A stretch of DNA of 19,377 bases from Myxococcales bacterium (GTDB taxonomy: Bacteria > Myxococcota > Polyangia > Polyangiales > Polyangiaceae): NCBI GenBank assembly GCA_003151595.1, contig PLXW01000156.1:1-19377 (forward strand), given 5' to 3'. Of this stretch, positions 1 to 8,010 are shown piece after piece. Positions within the stretch are counted from its first letter, which is position 1. Every line of letters starts with the position of its first letter. The notes beneath the pieces are model-generated. The model searched no databases. It had not been told where the DNA came from and worked only from the letters and a program-made list of their open reading frames with translations. Position numbers and translations under genes: made by a program.

Positions 1-1946
1 AAGTTCGAGCTCGTCCCCATGAGCAGGTACTTCGTCACGTTGCCGAACGCCCTGCGCCCTTCGAGGATCCCGCGGTGAAGGACCGCGAGGCCCTCCTCGA
101 GGAGGATGATGTCCGCCGCCTCGCGGGCCACGTCGACCGCAGAAGCGACCGAGATGCCGACGTCGGCGGCGTGGAGCGAGGGGGCATCGTTGATCCCGTC
201 GCCGAGGTAGCCGACCACGTGGCTGCGCAGCTTGAGCGCGAGGATGACCCTGTTCTTCTGCGCCGGCGACATGCGCGCGAACACGGTCGTCCGCTCGGCC
301 ACTTGCGCGAGCGCCCAGTCGTTCATCGCCTCGAGGTCGCTGCCGAGCACCATCGTCTTGGCGTCGAGCCCCACCTCCGTGCATACGTGGCTCGTCACGA
401 GCTCGTTGTCCCCCGTGAGAATGACGACGCGGACGCCGTCGCGCGCGAGCGACGCCAGCGCGTGCTTTGCCCCCTCGAGCGGCGGATCGGCGAACGCCAG
501 GAAGCCGAGGAGGACGAGGTCGTGCTCGTCGGCCATGGTGTACGCGGGTTGCGTCGGTACCTCGCGCGTCGCCACGGCGAGCACGCGAAAGCCGCGCGCG
601 CTCAGCGACTCGTAGGCCGCGCAACACTTCGCGTGGACCTCCGGGGTGAGCGGCGATGCCTCCCCTTCGCCCGACGCGTACGCCGTCGCGCAGGAGAGGA
701 CCCCTTCAGGGGAGCCCTTGGCGATGAGCGTTCGCCGACCGGCTGACATCTCGACGACGATCGACAGACGGCGCCGCTCGAAGTCGAACGGGATCTCGTC
801 GACCTTGGCGTACGCCGCGGATCCGTCCATCTCCGGTCGCTCGAGGATCGCCGTGTCGAGCGGGCTTCGAATCCCCGTCTCGAATTTGCTGTTGAGTCGC
901 GCGAAGAAGAGCGGCGCCTCCGAGGCGCGCCCGATCGCGTCGCACGACGACTCGAAAGCCATGACCCCTCGGGTGAGCGTCCCCGTCTTGTCGCTGCACA
1001 GGACGTCGATGCTGCCGAGGTTCTGAATGGCCGACAGGTGCTTGACGATCACCTTCCGCTTGGCCATGGCCACCGCTCCGCGCGCGAGCGTCACCGACGT
1101 GATCATCGGCAAGAACTCCGGCGTGAGACCGACAGCCAGCGCGACGGCGAAGAGCAGCGACTCGAACGCGCTTCGATGCGTGCCGATGCGCACGACGAGA
1201 ATGAACATCACGAGGCCGAAGACGACCTTCATGATGAGGGAGCCGAACTGCTTTATCCCGTGATCGAACTCGGTCTCGGGCGGGCGCGCGCGCAGGCGCG
1301 TGGCGATGTCGCCGAACTGCGTCTTCGGCCCAGTCGCCAGGACCAAAGCGGTCGCGGTTCCGCTCACGACCGAGGTCCCCAAGAGCACCATCGTCGCCTC
1401 GGATTCGTCGCCCGCCTTCCACTCCTTCTCGGCCGGCATCGACTCGCCGGTGAGCGCCGATTGCTGGACGTGGAGGTCCTTCGCCTCCAGCAGCCGTGCG
1501 TCGGCCGGAACGAGGTCGCCGGCCTGGAGTCGGATGACGTCACCGCGCACGATCGCTGCGCGAGGGATCTCGGCGAAGACGCCGTCGCGCGAGACCGTGG
1601 CCGTCGGCGCCACCGTCGCGCGGAGGTGCTCGGCGGCCCTCTGGGAGCGAAACGTCTGGACGAAATTGATCGTCACGCTCAGCGAGACGATCACGATGAT
1701 GATCGCCGCGTTGACCAGCTCGCCGACGAAAGCCGACACGACGCTCGCGAGCATCAGGATCGCGACGAGCGGATTCGCGAACTGCAATAGCAGCTCGACG
1801 ACGTGCGAGCGCTGCTTCTTCGGCGCGGGATCGTTGGGCCCGTCATGCGCGAGCCGACGCGCCGCTTCCTCGGAGGTGAGGCCCGCTTGGAGTGACGGAG
1901 GCGCTGACACGTCGTTCTCGTTCGAGGCCGGAGCTCGACCGCTCAC
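1..1946 (-). CDS. mgtA: Magnesium-translocating P-type ATPase (MgtA-like), C-terminus cut by window edge
   Basis: About 648 residues are visible; MgtA-type P3B ATPases are around 900, so the last transmembrane segments lie outside the window. Seen in order: an N-terminal cation-ATPase domain (GLTSEEAARRL), the actuator loop LTGES, the membrane motif VGLTPEFLPMI, which in this family reads VGLTPEMLPMI and separates it from heavy-metal (CPx) pumps, the phosphorylation motif DKTGTLT with Asp at about residue 319, KGSPE in the nucleotide domain (usually KGAPE), and GDGINDAP in the hinge. The family imports Mg2+ across the inner membrane using ATP. The chosen start is GTG, whose bases overlap the TGA of the upstream gene (GTGA), indicating translational coupling; no good ribosome binding site is visible otherwise. 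It is the last visible gene of the ADH/small-protein unit. Mg2+ as substrate is a family inference. Confidence 0.9.
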   Translation of the reverse strand, partial: MSGRAPASNENDVSAPPSLQAGLTSEEAARRLAHDGPNDPAPKKQRSHVVELLLQFANPLVAILMLASVVSAFVGELVNAAIIIVIVSLSVTINFVQTFRSQRAAEHLRATVAPTATVSRDGVFAEIPRAAIVRGDVIRLQAGDLVPADARLLEAKDLHVQQSALTGESMPAEKEWKAGDESEATMVLLGTSVVSGTATALVLATGPKTQFGDIATRLRARPPETEFDHGIKQFGSLIMKVVFGLVMFILVVRIGTHRSAFESLLFAVALAVGLTPEFLPMITSVTLARGAVAMAKRKVIVKHLSAIQNLGSIDVLCSDKTGTLTRGVMAFESSCDAIGRASEAPLFFARLNSKFETGIRSPLDTAILERPEMDGSAAYAKVDEIPFDFERRRLSIVVEMSAGRRTLIAKGSPEGVLSCATAYASGEGEASPLTPEVHAKCCAAYESLSARGFRVLAVATREVPTQPAYTMADEHDLVLLGFLAFADPPLEGAKHALASLARDGVRVVILTGDNELVTSHVCTEVGLDAKTMVLGSDLEAMNDWALAQVAERTTVFARMSPAQKNRVILALKLRSHVVGYLGDGINDAPSLHAADVGISVASAVDVAREAADIILLEEGLAVLHRGILEGRRAFGNVTKYLLMGTSSN

Positions 1947-2323
1947 CGCATGCGGTCGGCGTGCTTGAAATACTGCCGGGCGTAGGCGACGAGCTGTCCG
2001 TCGGTGGGATGATCGACCGTCTCGATCCCGACGATCCGCGGCTCGAGCGTGTGCTCGTGCTTGTGGATGTAGCGGAGGAACTCGAGCTTCGCGGTCGACG
2101 GGCCCACGACGAGAACCTCTTCGGCCCCTTCGAGCGCATGCGCCGCCTCGTGGAAGAATCGCTTCGCGTCGTCGGGGTGGTTCTTGTCCCCCTCCGGCCC
2201 TCGCGGGTGCTTGTTGTGGAGGTGATGCGTGGCCTCGACGCTCACTTCGTCGATCTCGGCTGAGTCGACGCGCAAGAGGCGTGCTTCCTTGTGGTCGATC
2301 CAGATCGCGATGTGCTTCGGCAT
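1943..2323 (-). CDS. Small Pelota/eRF1-domain-like protein ("translational machinery protein" type)
   Basis: A 126-residue cytoplasmic protein starting MPKHIAIWIDHKEARLL. The centre is His-rich (THHLHNKHP), followed by a predicted alpha/beta half with VLVVGPSTAKLEFLRYI and ending VDHPTDGQLVAYARQYF. The VGPSTAKLEF-type loop and the VDHPTDGQLVAYAR ending are what I recall from small bacterial proteins annotated as translational machinery or Pelota/Dom34-like, related to the L7Ae-like domain of eRF1. This is recall, not a search. No membrane segment or signal peptide. ATG start is preceded by GGAGAA about 8 bases upstream. It lies 29 bases downstream of the ADH gene and overlaps the ATPase start by 4 bases, so all three are probably one transcript. 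Existence is certain; a role in ribosome rescue or dormancy is speculative. Confidence 0.8.
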   Translation of the reverse strand: MPKHIAIWIDHKEARLLRVDSAEIDEVSVEATHHLHNKHPRGPEGDKNHPDDAKRFFHEAAHALEGAEEVLVVGPSTAKLEFLRYIHKHEHTLEPRIVGIETVDHPTDGQLVAYARQYFKHADRMR

Positions 2324-2352
2324 GGGATGGTTCTCCGCTGTGTTCCGTGGTC

Positions 2353-3420
2353 TCAAGGTCGAATGGCTACTTTCATCACGCCGTCGCGCTGGTGCGCGAA
2401 GAGGTCGTACGCCTCCTCGATCTTCGCGAGCTCGAACGAGTGCGTGACGATCTCGTGGAACGGCAGGCGCTTCGCCGCCACGATGCTCATGAGGCGCCGC
2501 ATCCGCTCCTTGCCGCCGGGGCAGAGCGTGGTGACGATCTTGTGATCGCCCAGGCCTGCGGCGAAGGCGTCGAGGGGCACCGTCAAGTGGCCGGAGTACA
2601 CGCCGAGGCTGGAGACGGTTCCGCCGGGACGAACGCTCCGAAGGCAGCTCTCGAAGCTCGCTTGCTCGCCCAGCGCTTCGATCGCCACGTCGACTCCGCC
2701 GCCCGTGAGCCTCTTGATCTCGGCGACGACGTCCTGCTCCTTGAAGTTGAGGACCATGTCCGCGCCCATGCGCTTCGCCTGCTCGAGCCGCCTCGGCACG
2801 CTGTCGACGCCGATGATGAGCGACGCGCCTGCGAGTCGCGCGCCGGCCGTGGCGCAGAGGCCGATGGGCCCCTGGGCGAAGATCGCGACGGCGTCTCCGA
2901 TGCGAACGTGCCCGCTCTCGACGGCCGAGAAGCCCGTCGACAGGATGTCTGGGCACAGAAGCACGTCCTGGTCGGTGAGCCCTGCCGGGATCTTGGCGAG
3001 GTTCGCCTGCGCGTCCGGCACGATGACGTAGTCGGCCTGGCAGCCGTTGATCGTGTTGCCGAACCGCCAGCCACCGATGGCCTCGAACGAGTCGCCGCCG
3101 TGGCTGCACTGCGCGCCGTCGCCCGAGAGGCAGGCGCGGCACTGGCCGCACGGCGTGATCGCGCCGGCGATCACGCGGTCGCCCGGAGCGAAGCCGGTCA
3201 CTCCCGCGCCGATCGCTTCGACGCGCCCCACGGGCTCGTGACCAACGATGAGCCCGGGCTTCACCGGATACTCGCCCTTCAGAATGTGCACGTCCGTGCC
3301 GCAGATCGTCGTGAGAGACACCTTCATCAAGACCTGCCCGGGGCCGGGCTCCGGTCGCGTCACCTCACGCAGCTCAATCTTCCCGCGGTCCACGAACACG
3401 GCTGCGCGCATCGTCGTCAT
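2353..3420 (-). CDS. Zinc-dependent alcohol dehydrogenase, medium-chain (MDR) family
   Basis: A 355-residue cytoplasmic oxidoreductase of normal length for the family. The GroES-like half carries the catalytic zinc ligands Cys40 (ICGTDVH), His61-Glu62 (GHEPVG) and Asp158 (CPDILSTG), the Cys/His/Asp arrangement of Thermoanaerobacter/Clostridium-type secondary alcohol dehydrogenases. A structural-zinc loop with four cysteines (91, 94, 97, 105) is also present. The Rossmann half has AQGPIGL, and an Asp at about 206 (GVDSV) at the end of the second strand, which favours NAD(H) over NADP(H). Likely reaction: reversible oxidation of an alcohol to an aldehyde or ketone; the substrate cannot be told. 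The ATG at 3420 has an AGGTGA ribosome binding site 5 bases upstream; the second ATG three codons in is less likely. First gene of a three-gene unit, with a sigma-54-like element 33 bases upstream of the start. Confidence 0.92.
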   Translation of the reverse strand: MTTMRAAVFVDRGKIELREVTRPEPGPGQVLMKVSLTTICGTDVHILKGEYPVKPGLIVGHEPVGRVEAIGAGVTGFAPGDRVIAGAITPCGQCRACLSGDGAQCSHGGDSFEAIGGWRFGNTINGCQADYVIVPDAQANLAKIPAGLTDQDVLLCPDILSTGFSAVESGHVRIGDAVAIFAQGPIGLCATAGARLAGASLIIGVDSVPRRLEQAKRMGADMVLNFKEQDVVAEIKRLTGGGVDVAIEALGEQASFESCLRSVRPGGTVSSLGVYSGHLTVPLDAFAAGLGDHKIVTTLCPGGKERMRRLMSIVAAKRLPFHEIVTHSFELAKIEEAYDLFAHQRDGVMKVAIRP

Positions 3421-3452
3421 GCCGTCACCTCACCCTTCGCTTCGCCGCTAAC

Positions 3453-3468
3453 GCATCACTCGTGCCGA
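3453..3468 (-). promoter_or_regulatory. Sigma-54-like -24/-12 element ahead of the ADH unit
   Basis: On the minus strand the sequence reads TCGGCACG-AGTG-ATGC, against the sigma-54 consensus TTGGCACG-N4-TTGC. GG and GC have the exact 10-base separation. The predicted transcript start is near 3441, giving a 21-base leader that includes the AGGTGA ribosome binding site of the ADH gene. This is the best-placed of the elements in the window. Confidence 0.5.
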
Positions 3469-3507
3469 CGGCTCTTGCGCGTCTTGCGAACCTCGACGGT
3501 GCTCCCC

Positions 3508-3534
3508 TCGCGCACGCCTTGCAGGGCTGCGCGA
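3508..3534. promoter_or_regulatory. Inverted repeat, possible activator site upstream of ADH
   Basis: TCGCGCA at 3508-3514 and its exact reverse complement TGCGCGA at 3528-3534 form 7-base arms around a 13-base spacer with further partial symmetry (CC/GG). The centre lies about 80 bases upstream of the predicted ADH transcript start, a usual place for enhancer-binding-protein sites. The left 15 bases recur identically at 18368-18382. Confidence 0.35.
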
Positions 3535-3554
3535 CGAATGCGCGTGCGTCGCGC

Positions 3555-4961
3555 TCAGACCGTGAGGCTCTCGCCCAGGCCCGGGACGTGAACCGTGGGG
3601 AACGCGCGGGCATCGAGCTCCGCTTTCAACGCGCGCTGAGCCGTGAGCTCGCCGTGCACGAGGATGACCGTGCGGAGCGTCCCACGGCGCCTGATCTCCT
3701 CGGCGTACGCGATCAGCTCTCCCCGATCGGCGTGCGCGCTGAACCCTTCGAGCACCTGCACCTCTGCCCGCAAGTCGCGCTCGACGCCGAAGATGCGGAC
3801 GCGCTGGTGGTGCTCCGCGATCCGCCGGCCGAGCGTCCCGTCGGCCTGGAAACCGACGATGAGCACGCAGTTGCGCTCGTCCTCGATCGTCCGGCGCAGG
3901 TGGTGAAGCACGCGCCCCCCTTCGCACATGCCGCTCGCCGAGATGATGATCGCGGGGCCCGGGGACTTGTCGATCTCCATCGAGTCTTCGGCCAGCGACA
4001 CATACCGCAGGCCTTCGAACTCGAACGGCGAGTCACGCCCGTGCAGCAGCGCGCGGGTCTCCGGATCGAAGCACTCGGGGTGCAGCTTGAATACGTCGGT
4101 GATCCGCACGGTGAGCGGCGAGTCGACGTACACGGGGATCCCGGGGAGCTTGCCGCGGTCACGAAGTCGCTTCAGCGCGAACACGATCTCCTGCGCCCGC
4201 TCGAGCGCGAACGACGGGATCACGATCTTGCCGCCCCGCGCGTGGACGCGCGCGACGACGCCCGCCAGCGACGCCTCCATGTCCTCGTAGGCCGGGTGGT
4301 CGCGATCTCCGTACGTGCTCTCGCTGAGAAGCACGTGAGCGCCCGGTGCGATCTCCGGGTCACGCAGGATCGGGATCCGCTTTCGACCGAGGTCGCCGGT
4401 GTAGACGAGCCGCGACGACTCACCGGCCTCCTCGACGTCGAGCATCGTGATTGCGCTCCCGAGGACGTGCCCCGCGTCGAGGAAGGTGAACGACACGTCG
4501 CGCGCGATCCGATGCCGGTGGTGATACGGAATCGACGTGATCTGCTCGAGCGTCCTGAGCACGTCGTTGTCGTCGAAGAGCGGCTCCACGCGCTCCATCG
4601 CCACGCCGTCGCGCTCGATGCGATGGTTGACGTAGCGCGCGTCCGCGGCCTGCAGGAAGGCCGCGTCCATGAGCATCGCGGCGCATAGATCACGGGTCGC
4701 GGGTGTCGCGTAGATCGATCCGCGGTAGCCGTGCTTGACGAGGATCGGGAGGGCGCCGCTGTGATCGAGGTGAGCGTGCGAGAGCACGACGGCGTCGAGC
4801 GCGCTCGGGTCGAATCCCAGCGATTGGTTGCGCGCGATCGACTCGCGCCGATGCCCCTGGAAGAGCCCGCAATCGAGGAGCACGCGCGATCCCTCGCCCG
4901 TCGAGACGAGGTGCTTCGAGCCGGTCACGGTCTGCGCGGCGCCGAGGAAGTGCAGGTCCAT
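3555..4961 (-). CDS. MBL-fold / beta-CASP hydrolase, RNA-processing (CPSF/YSH1) type
   Basis: A 468-residue cytoplasmic protein. The metallo-beta-lactamase domain has the metal-binding motif SHAHLDH (His62, His64, Asp66, His67), then GHVLGSA and YTGDLG. The beta-CASP region carries SESTYGDRDH (motif A), SASGMCEGGRVLHHL, GFQADGTLGR and GFSAHADRGEL, ending with LVHGE. This is the architecture of prokaryotic CPSF-73-like ribonucleases, which cleave RNA with two zinc ions. The reading frame stays open upstream to 5114, but MDLHFLGAAQTVTGSKH is the usual family N-terminus, so ATG 4961 is chosen; the ribosome binding site is weak (GGAAC). It is divergent from the ABC operon and 134 bases upstream of the ADH unit. 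The frame continues open for 32 codons after the TGA (see findings). Confidence 0.92.
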   Translation of the reverse strand: MDLHFLGAAQTVTGSKHLVSTGEGSRVLLDCGLFQGHRRESIARNQSLGFDPSALDAVVLSHAHLDHSGALPILVKHGYRGSIYATPATRDLCAAMLMDAAFLQAADARYVNHRIERDGVAMERVEPLFDDNDVLRTLEQITSIPYHHRHRIARDVSFTFLDAGHVLGSAITMLDVEEAGESSRLVYTGDLGRKRIPILRDPEIAPGAHVLLSESTYGDRDHPAYEDMEASLAGVVARVHARGGKIVIPSFALERAQEIVFALKRLRDRGKLPGIPVYVDSPLTVRITDVFKLHPECFDPETRALLHGRDSPFEFEGLRYVSLAEDSMEIDKSPGPAIIISASGMCEGGRVLHHLRRTIEDERNCVLIVGFQADGTLGRRIAEHHQRVRIFGVERDLRAEVQVLEGFSAHADRGELIAYAEEIRRRGTLRTVILVHGELTAQRALKAELDARAFPTVHVPGLGESLTV

Positions 4962-4976
4962 GCTGGCTGTTCCGTT

Positions 4977-4992
4977 GCGAGCGACGTGCCGC
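4977..4992 (-). promoter_or_regulatory. Sigma-54-like -24/-12 element ahead of the MBL-fold gene
   Basis: On the minus strand: GCGGCACG-TCGC-TCGC-A, with exact GGCACG and exact GG to GC spacing. The final C is 16 bases before the ATG, so a sigma-54 transcript would begin only about 4 bases upstream of the start codon. No strong ribosome binding site is present, which is compatible with a near-leaderless message. Confidence 0.4.
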
Positions 4993-5035
4993 GCGCGCGC
5001 CCTGCGCGCGGGCGCAATCGGTGCGCGCGAAAGGG

Positions 5036-5047
5036 GCGTGAACACGC
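5036..5047. promoter_or_regulatory. Short perfect palindrome between divergent promoters
   Basis: GCGTG-AA-CACGC lies between the minus-strand element ahead of the MBL gene and the plus-strand element ahead of the ABC permease, in the 133-base divergent region 4962-5094. The rest of that region is alternating GC (4988-5029), including TGCGCGCG twice at a 19-base step. It could be an operator; a palindrome of this size can occur by chance in G+C-rich DNA. Confidence 0.25.
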
Positions 5048-5065
5048 GAGCGGCGCCGAGACTCC

Positions 5066-5082
5066 ACGGCACGGTCGCTGCA
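5066..5082 (+). promoter_or_regulatory. Sigma-54-like -24/-12 element ahead of the ABC exporter operon
   Basis: The sequence ACGGCACG-GTCG-CTGC-A has exact GGCACG and exact GG to GC spacing. The final C (5081) is 14 bases before the GTG start, predicting transcription from about 5093. The permease start has no visible ribosome binding site. Confidence 0.42.
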
Positions 5083-5094
5083 CACACCCCCGCC

Positions 5095-6231
5095 GTGATC
5101 GGAATCCTTCGCATCGCCTACAAGCTCCTCGTCAACGACAAGGGGAAGTTCATCGCGCTGCTCATGGGACTGACGTTCTCCGTCTTCCTCATGATCCAGA
5201 TGACGTCGATGTTCGCCGGGATGATGAAGAAGGCCTCGGCGTCCGTCACCAACACCGGCGCCAAGGTGTGGGTCATGGACCGCTCGGTGACGAGCGTGAG
5301 CAACGCCATCCCGATGCCGGACTACGTTCTCGACGCCGTTCGCAGCATCGGCGGGGTCAAGTACGCCGTCCCGCTCTACTCGGGCGGCGCTCTCGTGCGC
5401 CTCAAGGACGGCACCTATCAACCTGTCACCGTCCTCGGCCTCGACGACACGAGTCTCTATGGACGCCCGCAGCTGTTGGAAGGAAACATCGCCGACATCT
5501 ACGCCGAGAACGGCTTCGTCGTGGTCAAGGACGAGGAGTTCACGAAGCTCCAGAACCCGAAGATGGGGACCGAGTTCGAGCTCAATGACCACCGCGGCGT
5601 CATCGTCGGCGTGGCCAAGGTGCCGGCGAGCGGCCTCTTCGGAATCCCCACGCTGTACACGACCTTCAGCCGCGCGATTCAGTACATCCCGTCGATGCGC
5701 TACACGATCTCGTTCATCCTGGTCGAGCCGCAGAGCGCCGCGGAGGTCCCGCGCATTCAGCAGGAGATCGAGCGCCTCGGGTATCAGACTGTGACCGAGC
5801 AGGCCTTCATCGACAAGATCACCCACTGGTACATCTTCCGCACCGGCATGGGGATGAACCTCCTCCTCATGACGGCCATCAGCTTCATCGTCGGGCTCTC
5901 GATCTCGGGGCAGACCTTCTACACGTTCGTCCTCGAGAACAAGGAGAAGTTCGGCGCGCTCAAGGCCATCGGCGCCAAGGGGCGCGAGCTCGTGGCGATG
6001 ATCTTCTTCCAGGCCATCATCACAGGCCTGGCCGGCTATGGCCTCGGCATCGGGTTGTGCGCGGGGCTCATCGCGCTCGCGAAGCTGCGGATGCCCGACT
6101 ACGCGTCGATCGTGACGTACGGCAACCTGGCCTTGGCGCTGGGCATGGTCCTCGTCATCTCGGTCTTCTCTGGATACATCGCGGTCCGGAAGGTCCTGCG
6201 AATCGATCCCTACGACATCTTCCGAGGTTGA
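5095..6231 (+). CDS. ABC transporter permease, FtsX/MacB-DevC type
   Basis: A 378-residue inner-membrane protein. It has one N-terminal membrane segment (about residues 18-40, FIALLMGLTFSVFLMIQM), a large periplasmic domain (about 45-255), and three C-terminal membrane segments (LLLMTAISFIVGLSI, AMIFFQAIITGLAGYGLGIGL and LALALGMVLVISVFSGYIA). This is the FtsX topology. The cytoplasmic loop LENKEKFGALKAIGA is the usual coupling site for the ATPase. The frame is open upstream to 4828, but that stretch is antisense to the MBL gene; GTG 5095 (VIGILRIAYKLL) matches the usual start of the family. First gene of a five-gene operon, ending 1 base before the ATPase start. Closest named relatives by feel are DevC-type permeases of DevBCA exporters. 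The exported substrate is unknown. Confidence 0.88.
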   Translation: MIGILRIAYKLLVNDKGKFIALLMGLTFSVFLMIQMTSMFAGMMKKASASVTNTGAKVWVMDRSVTSVSNAIPMPDYVLDAVRSIGGVKYAVPLYSGGALVRLKDGTYQPVTVLGLDDTSLYGRPQLLEGNIADIYAENGFVVVKDEEFTKLQNPKMGTEFELNDHRGVIVGVAKVPASGLFGIPTLYTTFSRAIQYIPSMRYTISFILVEPQSAAEVPRIQQEIERLGYQTVTEQAFIDKITHWYIFRTGMGMNLLLMTAISFIVGLSISGQTFYTFVLENKEKFGALKAIGAKGRELVAMIFFQAIITGLAGYGLGIGLCAGLIALAKLRMPDYASIVTYGNLALALGMVLVISVFSGYIAVRKVLRIDPYDIFRG

Positions 6232-6232
6232 T

Positions 6233-6931
6233 GTGGACGCCGTCGCCATACGAGCCGAGGGGCTCACGAAGTGGTTCGGCCAGGGTGAGGCGAAGATGTG
6301 CGCCGTTCGCGACGTGAGCTTCGAGGCGCGCTTCCGCGAGATGCTCTACATCGTCGGCCCGTCGGGGAGCGGCAAGACCACGCTGCTCAGCATCATCTCC
6401 GGGATCCTGCGCCCCGACACCGGCAAGGTGAGCGTCGAGGACACGGACGTCTGGGCCCTGAAGGAGAACGCGCGCGCCGACTTCCGTCTCCGCAAGGTCG
6501 GCTTCGTGTTCCAGGACTTTCATCTCTTCCCCAATTTGACGACGGTCGAGAACGTCGCCATCCCGCTGCTCCTGGAGAGACGGGACTGGAATGAGTCGAT
6601 GCGTGCGGCCGCCAAGTTCCTCGACGTCGTCGGGCTCTCGGCCCGCGCGCAGCTCAGCCCCTCGCGTCTCAGCGGCGGCGAACAGCAGCGCGTCGCGATC
6701 GCCCGCGCGCTGGCGAGCGGGCCGGACCTGATGATCTTCGACGAGCCGACCGCCTCGCTCGACGGCGACACGGGAAAGAAGATCGTCGAGTTCGTGAAGC
6801 GCGAGGTGCTCAACGAGCATCGCTGCATCGTCGTCGTGACGCACGACGACCGCATCTACGAGTACGCGGATCGGATTCTGCACATGGAGGACGGCCGGCT
6901 GCTCGACGGCAAAGGAGGCGCCGATGCGTAA
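6233..6931 (+). CDS. ABC transporter ATP-binding protein (LolD/MacB/DevA type)
   Basis: A 232-residue cytoplasmic ATPase powering the FtsX-type permease encoded just upstream. It contains the Walker A motif GPSGSGKTT (residues about 42-50), a Q-loop (FVFQDFHLFPNLT), the signature LSGGEQQR, Walker B (LMIFDEPTASLD) and an H-loop His (VVTHDD). The LFPNLTTVENV stretch is typical of the LolD/MacB/FtsE branch. The GTG start at 6233 has GAGG 5 bases upstream and lies 1 base after the permease stop; the ATG at 6231 is in another frame. The 3' end overlaps the adaptor gene by 8 bases, indicating coupled translation. Confidence 0.95.
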   Translation: MDAVAIRAEGLTKWFGQGEAKMCAVRDVSFEARFREMLYIVGPSGSGKTTLLSIISGILRPDTGKVSVEDTDVWALKENARADFRLRKVGFVFQDFHLFPNLTTVENVAIPLLLERRDWNESMRAAAKFLDVVGLSARAQLSPSRLSGGEQQRVAIARALASGPDLMIFDEPTASLDGDTGKKIVEFVKREVLNEHRCIVVVTHDDRIYEYADRILHMEDGRLLDGKGGADA

Positions 6932-8009
6932 CAAGATCATCTTCTCGCTCGTCGTCGTCGGCGCGCTCGGCGCGCTCTTCAGCGCCTACGTCTACGCCGT
7001 GCCGAGCAAGCCGCTCCCGCCGGTCTTCAACCCGGCGCCGAACCCGTACGCGCAAGGCATCTATGCCAACGGGATCGTCGAGAGCAATCAGTCGAACGGC
7101 GAGAACATCAACATCTACCCGGAGGTGGCCGGGTCGATCGTGCGCATCTTCGTCACCGAGGGGCAGTCGGTCACGCAAGGCGCGCCGCTCGCGCAGATCG
7201 ACGACTCGATTCAGAGGGCGACCGCCGAGCAGCAGAAGTCGCAGGCGGAGGCGGCGCAGGCGCTGCTGAGCGAGCTGCGTGCGCAGCCGCGCAAAGAGAA
7301 CCTCGACGTCGCTCGCGCTCAGGTGGAGCTGGCCGAGGCGAGCTTGAAGACCGCCGACGACGCGCTGGCCAAGCAGCGGAAGTCGTACGAGCTCGCGCCG
7401 GAGTCGGTGAGCAAGGACGTGCTCGACAACGCGGTGAACGCGCAGAAGGTCGCGAAGGCGAACCTGGAGATGGTGACGCGGCAGTACGACCTCACCAAGG
7501 CCGGAGCGTGGGTGTTCGACATCCGCACCCAGGAGAAGCAGGCGGAGGCGCTGGCGAAGGCCTCCACGGCGTCGAACGCGCTCCTGGCGAAGTACATGAT
7601 CAAGGCGCCGGCCGACGGCGTCGTGATGGCCATCGACGCGACGGTCGGGAGCTACGCCTCGCCCCAGGGCGCGTACGACACGTACACGCAGGGGACCGAT
7701 CCGCTCGTCGTCATGAGCTCGGCGAAGGGGACGCTCGACGTGCGCTGCTACATCGACGAGATCCTCATTCCGCGCCTCCCGCCGGCCGACAAGCTGCAGG
7801 CGCAGATGTTCATTCGCGGCACGAGCACCAAGATCCCGCTCGAGTTCGTGCGGGTGCAGCCGTACGTGTCGCCCAAGATCCAGCTCTCGAACCAGCGGCA
7901 AGAGAAGGTCGACCTGCGCGTCCTCCCGGTCATCTTCCGCTTTCAGCCCCCGCCCGGCATACAGGTGTTTCCAGGCGAGCTCGTCGACGTCTACGTCGGA
8001 GAGAAATGA
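6924..8009 (+). CDS. HlyD-family periplasmic adaptor (membrane fusion protein)
   Basis: A 361-residue protein with an N-terminal signal anchor (IIFSLVVVGALGALFSAYVYA). It then has a lipoyl/barrel-sandwich half (IYPEVAGSIVRIFVTEGQSV), a long helical hairpin rich in Ala, Glu and Gln (about 95-215), the second lipoyl half (YMIKAPADGVVMAIDATVGSYA) and a beta-barrel C-terminus. It would span the periplasm linking the FtsX/ATPase pair to the TolC-like pore. The phrase ANGIVES after the anchor resembles DevB-type adaptors. The start is clear: an AAAGGAGG ribosome binding site 4 bases ahead of the ATG, inside the end of the ATPase gene. Confidence 0.93.
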   Translation: MRNKIIFSLVVVGALGALFSAYVYAVPSKPLPPVFNPAPNPYAQGIYANGIVESNQSNGENINIYPEVAGSIVRIFVTEGQSVTQGAPLAQIDDSIQRATAEQQKSQAEAAQALLSELRAQPRKENLDVARAQVELAEASLKTADDALAKQRKSYELAPESVSKDVLDNAVNAQKVAKANLEMVTRQYDLTKAGAWVFDIRTQEKQAEALAKASTASNALLAKYMIKAPADGVVMAIDATVGSYASPQGAYDTYTQGTDPLVVMSSAKGTLDVRCYIDEILIPRLPPADKLQAQMFIRGTSTKIPLEFVRVQPYVSPKIQLSNQRQEKVDLRVLPVIFRFQPPPGIQVFPGELVDVYVGEK

Positions 8010-8010
8010 C

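Noticed and set aside
706..1422. 238-codon minus-strand frame inside the P-type ATPase region
   Set aside because: Out of frame with the continuous MgtA reading frame, which carries all catalytic motifs without interruption.
2281..3591. 436-codon plus-strand frame over the ADH gene
   Set aside because: Antisense to a well-conserved zinc dehydrogenase; composition rich in Arg, Asp and His typical of shadow frames.
4988..5013. Alternating GCGCGC stem-like sequence as a terminator or Z-DNA site
   Set aside because: Simple alternating sequence in G+C-rich DNA; it lies between divergent promoters, where a terminator is not expected.
4962..5114. N-terminal extension of the MBL hydrolase to 5114
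   Set aside because: Extra 51 residues do not look like the family, cross the divergent promoter region and overlap the permease start; ATG 4961 gives the standard N-terminus.
4690..6267. 525-codon minus-strand frame over the ABC permease
   Set aside because: Antisense artefact of G+C-rich codon bias; the opposite strand encodes a clear FtsX-type permease, and the frame partly overlaps the MBL gene out of frame.
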